In this document: one piece after another, positions 6,940 through 10,045 of the stretch
Position numbering within the stretch: position 1 is the first letter of the stretch
Layout of the letters: every line of letters begins with the position of its first letter
DNA from: Acidobacteriota bacterium
GTDB taxonomy: Bacteria; Acidobacteriota; Terriglobia; Bryobacterales; Bryobacteraceae
Direction: 5' to 3'
NCBI GenBank assembly: GCA_026394095.1
Contig: JAPKYY010000495.1
Coordinates: 1-10,045, forward strand
DNA: 10,045 bases
Notes under the pieces: model-generated
Databases searched by the model: none
Told to the model about the DNA's origin: nothing
The model's input: only the letters and a program-made list of their open reading frames with translations
Position numbers and translations under genes: made by a program

Positions 6940-6991
6940 GCGAAACTGGTATCTCAATGGAGAAAAGGCCTTCGCAGTGGACCCGCAATAG
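6920..6991 (+). pseudogene. Out-of-frame C-terminal remnant of the preceding secreted-protein gene
   Basis: In the frame offset by one base from the upstream gene, this stretch reads RITQDERNWYLNGEKAFAVD and ends with TAG at 6989-6991. WYLNGE-type endings close the C-terminal module to which the upstream gene belongs, so this is its natural tail, cut off by a frame change. The stop lies only 4 bases before the caspase start at 6996, which is how a normal operon junction would look once the frame is restored. Seen directly: the reading frame and stop. Inferred: a deletion. Confidence 0.6.
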
Positions 6992-6995
6992 TTTT

Positions 6996-8372
6996 ATGAA
7001 ACTTGCGCTCTGTTTACTGCTCTTTATGATTCCGGTTTGCGCCCAACGGCGTGATCTGGTTGTGGAATCGAGCCAGAGGTTGGCGCTGGTGGTGGGGAAT
7101 GCAGCTTACCCGAAGTCGCCACTGCGCAATCCGCTCAATGATGCCAAGGCAGTGGCGGGAGCCTTGGGTGATCTTGGCTTTCAAACCGAGACCGCGCTCG
7201 ACTTGCCCCTGCGCGCACTTGAGGCAACCGTGAACCGCTTTGTCGCACGAGTGCGGGCGGGCGACACGGTAGTGTTCTATTACGCAGGGCACGGGATTCA
7301 GCTTGAGGGTGAAAACTATCTCGTCCCCACCGATTTTGATGCCAAGGACGAGGCCGACGCAAAGTATGTTTCCTACTCGGCATCACGCGTGCAAGAGCGC
7401 ATCGAGAAGGCAGGTGCGCGAGTCATCGTTGTGATTCTGGATGCCTGCCGCAATAACCCGTTTCAAGCCACGCGTTCTGCCGGTGGGGGGCTGGCGGCGA
7501 TGGGGAGTGGCAAGGGCACGCTGATCGCATTTGCAACAGGGCCAGGTAAGACTGCCGATGACAATCCGCGTGGGGCCAATGGATTGTTTACGACGCATCT
7601 GATCTCCACACTGCGGGAACCGGGCTTGAGCCTCGATCAGGTCTTTAGCAGGGTGCGGGAAAAGGTCTATCGCGAGTCTGACGGGCGGCAGGTGCCTTGG
7701 ACCGTATCAAGCGTGATTGGAGATGTGTTTTTGCGTGGAGGTACTCCAGCGCCTGCGCCGGTGGCGGCGGTAGTGAATCCTTTGTCGCGCAAGACGGAGG
7801 CCCCGGTTGAGCCGGTGGCTGGAGACCTGTTGCGCGACGGGAATCAGGCCCTCGAGCGCGGAGATTTTCAGGATGCAATTGCGAAGGCACAGTCGCTCTT
7901 GCGTACGAACGCGAATCATAAGGAAGGGCTGCTGCTCTTGACCTCCGGCTATTACCGGACACAGGATTGGGTTCCGTTCGTGAGTACCGCACGGCAAGCT
8001 TTAGCCGCCGGCAATACCATTCAATTCCTGATGGGGCATCACCATACGCTCACCGGCGCGCATCCCGCAGTAGTAGCGATATCGAAGGAGAAGATCTCCT
8101 ACAAGTCTTTGGGTGGGACGTGTAACCAGCCGCCATTCGAGTATCCGGTTGCCAGCTTAACTTCGGCGCAGGTAGTGAGTGCAAGACAGGGTGAAGTGTT
8201 CTTGAATGTGAAAGTGTTGGACGAGAAAAACAAAGTGAAGAACCTGAACTTTGCCGACCCGGATTCCACCATTGCCCAGGACGAGAATGGGTTGCCAAAG
8301 GTGGTCTCACCTCCCAAGGCTGCTGCGCAGTTGCAGGCCGTGGGCGCAGTGCTGATGAATGCTATCCGTTAA
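6996..8372 (+). CDS. Secreted caspase-fold (peptidase C14) protein with TPR-like and unknown C-terminal region
   Basis: Caspase-like cysteine peptidase, 458 residues from ATG 6996. That start gives a clean signal peptide (MKLALCLLLFMIPVCAQ) and sits 4 bases after the restored stop of the upstream gene. An in-frame ATG at 6936 would add 20 residues that overlap the upstream tail in another frame, so it is not favoured. The caspase domain spans about 27-245: RLALVVGNAAYPKSPLRNPLNDA, the catalytic His99 in VVFYYAGHGIQ, and Cys151 in VIVVILDACRNNPF, followed by GTLIAFATGPG and NGLFTTHLISTL. The dyad is intact, so activity is expected; bacterial members usually cut after basic residues or act as signalling proteases. 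A Pro/Ala linker (250-275) leads to a TPR-like helical pair (about 276-340), then a region of about 115 residues with a strand-rich pattern that I cannot name. Its tail overlaps the convergent DUF1501 gene by 11 bp. Confidence 0.9.
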   Translation: MKLALCLLLFMIPVCAQRRDLVVESSQRLALVVGNAAYPKSPLRNPLNDAKAVAGALGDLGFQTETALDLPLRALEATVNRFVARVRAGDTVVFYYAGHGIQLEGENYLVPTDFDAKDEADAKYVSYSASRVQERIEKAGARVIVVILDACRNNPFQATRSAGGGLAAMGSGKGTLIAFATGPGKTADDNPRGANGLFTTHLISTLREPGLSLDQVFSRVREKVYRESDGRQVPWTVSSVIGDVFLRGGTPAPAPVAAVVNPLSRKTEAPVEPVAGDLLRDGNQALERGDFQDAIAKAQSLLRTNANHKEGLLLLTSGYYRTQDWVPFVSTARQALAAGNTIQFLMGHHHTLTGAHPAVVAISKEKISYKSLGGTCNQPPFEYPVASLTSAQVVSARQGEVFLNVKVLDEKNKVKNLNFADPDSTIAQDENGLPKVVSPPKAAAQLQAVGAVLMNAIR

Positions 8373-9631
8373 CCAGGAATTTAGTGAATTCCGCTTCACC
8401 GTGAACATCGGTGAGACGCATGTCGCGGCCCTGGTAGAAGTAAGTCAGCTTCAAGTGATCGAGACCCATTAGACGCAGGATGGTGGCGTTGACATCATGC
8501 ACCATCAGCGGATTCTCAACAGGCTTCAGGCCAAATTCATCGGTTGATCCATAGGTGCGTCCCCCCTTGAGGCCGGCACCCGAGAACCAGGTGCTAAAGG
8601 CGTAGGGATGGTGGTCTCGACCGTTGCGGCCCTCGGCCAGAGGTGTGCGGCCAAACTCGCTGCCCCAAATCACAAGCGTGGAATCGGCAAGGCCACGAGA
8701 GCGTAAGTCATGCAGGAGGCCGGAGATCGCTTTGTCAGTCTTGGCAGCCATCTTGTTGTGTGAGCCGGTGAGATCGTTGTGGGCACCATCCCAATCGTCA
8801 CCGAGATGAGTGCCGGAGAAAAGCTGGATGAACCTTACGCCCCGTTCGACGAGGCGCCGGGCGAGCAGGCACTTCCTGCCGAAGTCGTCTGAAAGGCCTT
8901 CACCGATGCCGTAGAGCTTCTTGGTCGCTTCGCTTTCTTTACTGATGTCGACTGCCTCAGGTGCCTCCGACTGCATACGGAAAGCGAGTTCGTAAGAAGC
9001 GAGCCTTGCTTCAAGATCTGAATCATAGGGGCGGGAGGCAAGATGCTGGCGATCGAGATCGCCTACCAGATCAAGCGTGGCCCGTTGGGTCTTGTTATTG
9101 ATGCCCTGGGGAGTGGCGAGATCGAGCACTGGGCTCTTGCCATTGCGGAAAAGTGTCCCCTGATAGACCGCAGGCAGGAAGCCAGACCCATAGCCTTGCG
9201 GCCCCCACTTCATCGCGCCATCGGCCATTACGACATAAGAAGGAAGATTCTGGTTCTCCGAGCCGAGCCCGTAAACAGTCCAGGCACCAAGGCAGGGCCG
9301 GCCCGGAAACTGCGATCCAGTGGTTTGTAGAAACATGGCCGGAGCGTGGTCGAAAGCGTCGCCATGGCAGGACTTAACCAGGGTGAGATTGTCGGCGTGC
9401 GTGGCCATGTGCGGAAAGAGATCTGAGATCTCCATGCCCGATATCCCAGGTATCGACGTGACTGACGCCACCATGCATGTGCAGGTAGATGACGGCCTTG
9501 GCACGGGCGGGCTCGTGCGGTGGCTTCGGTGCAAGAGGGCTGGTGCTGGCACCGAGCATCGCGGATGCGGCAGCAGCACCAAAGCCTCGTCCAGTCTTAA
9601 CAAGAAAATCACGACGTGACTTAGTCGACAT
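8362..9631 (-). pseudogene. Tat-exported DUF1501 protein gene, broken by an internal frame change
   Basis: DUF1501 proteins have a sulfatase-like alkaline-phosphatase fold and are exported by the Tat system; their role is unknown, but they pair with DUF1553 proteins. The gene starts at ATG 9631 with a Tat signal (KSRRDFLVK, Arg6-Arg7), then APKPPHEPARAKAVIYLHMH and GGVSHVDTWD (54-63). After about 9443 the family sequence continues only in another frame, SGMEISDLFPHMATHADNLT, then CHGDAFDHAPAM, WGSEFGRTPLAEGRNGRDHH and the C-terminus FTKFLVNG. Intact homologues have some 45-50 residues between HVDTWD and SGIEISDLFP, and these are missing here, so this is an out-of-frame deletion, not a simple indel. 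The 3' frame alone is open to 9612, but that upstream extension is not DUF1501-like. No frame makes a full product, so the gene is probably dead or the sequence faulty. Overlaps the DUF1553 stop by 11 bp. Confidence 0.82.
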
Positions 9632-10045
9632 ATAGAAACTCGTTCAGGTTAAATAAAGCTCGAACCAATTCGACCAGCGATGGATGACGACCGCCGGTAT
9701 TTTGCGTTTGCGATTTAAGGAATTCAAGAGCCCGGCTGAGTTCGCCGGCATTAGGTTCGCGCGACAAAACCTGTTTCCATGCGGAGCGAATCAGGGCGGC
9801 ATCGTTACCTGGATTTTCTGCTTCGAGCTTTGTTGCGAGGGCCGCAGAACGCTCCATCGTGAAAGCTCCGTTCAAGAGCGAGAGCGATTGCGGCGCGGTG
9901 GTACTGGAGTCCCGCCGTGCGCAGGTAAGCATCGATTCTGGGGCATCAAAGACTTCCAGCATCGGCATTCGGAAGGTGCGCTTCTGGATCATATAAAGAC
10001 TACGTCGCGAGTGCTCTGTAGCATCGTTGGTAAGAACCCAGGCGT
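9621..10045 (-). CDS. DUF1553 (PSD1) protein, C-terminal part, cut by the right edge
   Basis: Partial gene; 141 codons are visible and the frame is open to the window edge. The text AWVLTNDATEHSRRSLYMIQ, MPMLEVFDAPESMLTCARRD and STTAPQSLSLLNGAFTMERS is the classic C-terminal DUF1553 block, followed by VLSREPNAGELSRALEFL and the typical ending LVRALFNLNEFLYVD. Full members are about 700-1100 residues, often with an N-terminal cytochrome c (PSCyt1) and a DUF1549 domain, so most of the gene lies outside. The ATG at 9992 is internal, not the start. The stop (TAA, 9621-9623) overlaps the first 11 bases of the DUF1501 gene, showing the two are one operon with translational coupling. Function is unknown; the pair is associated with large exported complexes in planctomycetes, verrucomicrobia and Solibacter-like acidobacteria. 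Confidence 0.9.
   Translation of the reverse strand, partial: AWVLTNDATEHSRRSLYMIQKRTFRMPMLEVFDAPESMLTCARRDSSTTAPQSLSLLNGAFTMERSAALATKLEAENPGNDAALIRSAWKQVLSREPNAGELSRALEFLKSQTQNTGGRHPSLVELVRALFNLNEFLYVD

Noticed and set aside
6936..6995. ATG 6936 as the caspase start
   Set aside because: It adds 20 residues ahead of a clean signal peptide and overlaps the tail of the upstream gene in another frame.
5953..8372. Caspase plus neighbour as a bacterial gasdermin or CBASS-type defence pair
   Set aside because: Both proteins have signal peptides, and the neighbour shows no gasdermin-like or nucleotide-sensing features.
8835..9377. Several open frames on the plus strand and the other minus frames inside the DUF1501 gene
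   Set aside because: They are antisense or shifted shadows; none carries a recognisable protein pattern, while the DUF1501 frame does.

Overview
The window is a 10 kb piece of chromosome of medium-high GC content, most consistent with an acidobacterium of the Bryobacterales/Solibacter type. That guess is inference: it rests on a DUF1553 gene overlapping a Tat-exported DUF1501 gene, a secreted PQQ-type sugar dehydrogenase, an exported caspase-fold protein, and tandem DUF418 and DUF1624 membrane proteins. Planctomycetes and Verrucomicrobia share the DUF1553/DUF1501 pair and are not excluded. No rRNA, tRNA, CRISPR array or insertion sequence was seen.

Left part (1-3226): a minus-strand amidase-signature enzyme runs off the left edge. 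Divergent from it are two polytopic membrane proteins in tandem, DUF418 (748-2052) and DUF1624/HGSNAT-like (2069-3226). They are 16 bp apart and share a similar N-terminal D-x-LRG segment, so they may form a two-gene acyl-transfer operon.

Middle part (about 3230-4722) looks like a small accessory island. It holds an unrecognised 84-residue protein and a complete type II toxin-antitoxin operon, in which a ribbon-helix-helix antitoxin overlaps a Doc/Fic toxin by ATGA. A striking operator precedes the antitoxin: three TCATGA hexamers at exactly 10 bp steps, lying across a plausible promoter. The island ends with a solitary gene that resembles the DUF4255/Pvc16 tail-terminator family of contractile injection systems, without any other injection-system gene nearby.

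Right part (4731-10045): a secreted PQQ-dependent aldose sugar dehydrogenase (minus strand) is divergent from a two-gene plus-strand unit of a secreted protein of unknown function and a secreted caspase-fold (C14) protein. Convergent with that unit, overlapping by 11 bp, is the DUF1553-DUF1501 pair on the minus strand; the DUF1553 gene is cut by the right edge.

Two genes carry what look like internal out-of-frame deletions. The secreted protein before the caspase loses its frame near 6920, and its expected C-terminus is still readable in the next frame up to a TAG at 6991. The DUF1501 gene changes frame near 9440, with a block of family sequence missing. The amidase also seems to lack its usual N-terminal segment. 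These are either genuine gene decay or sequence/assembly errors, and this is the first thing to check here.
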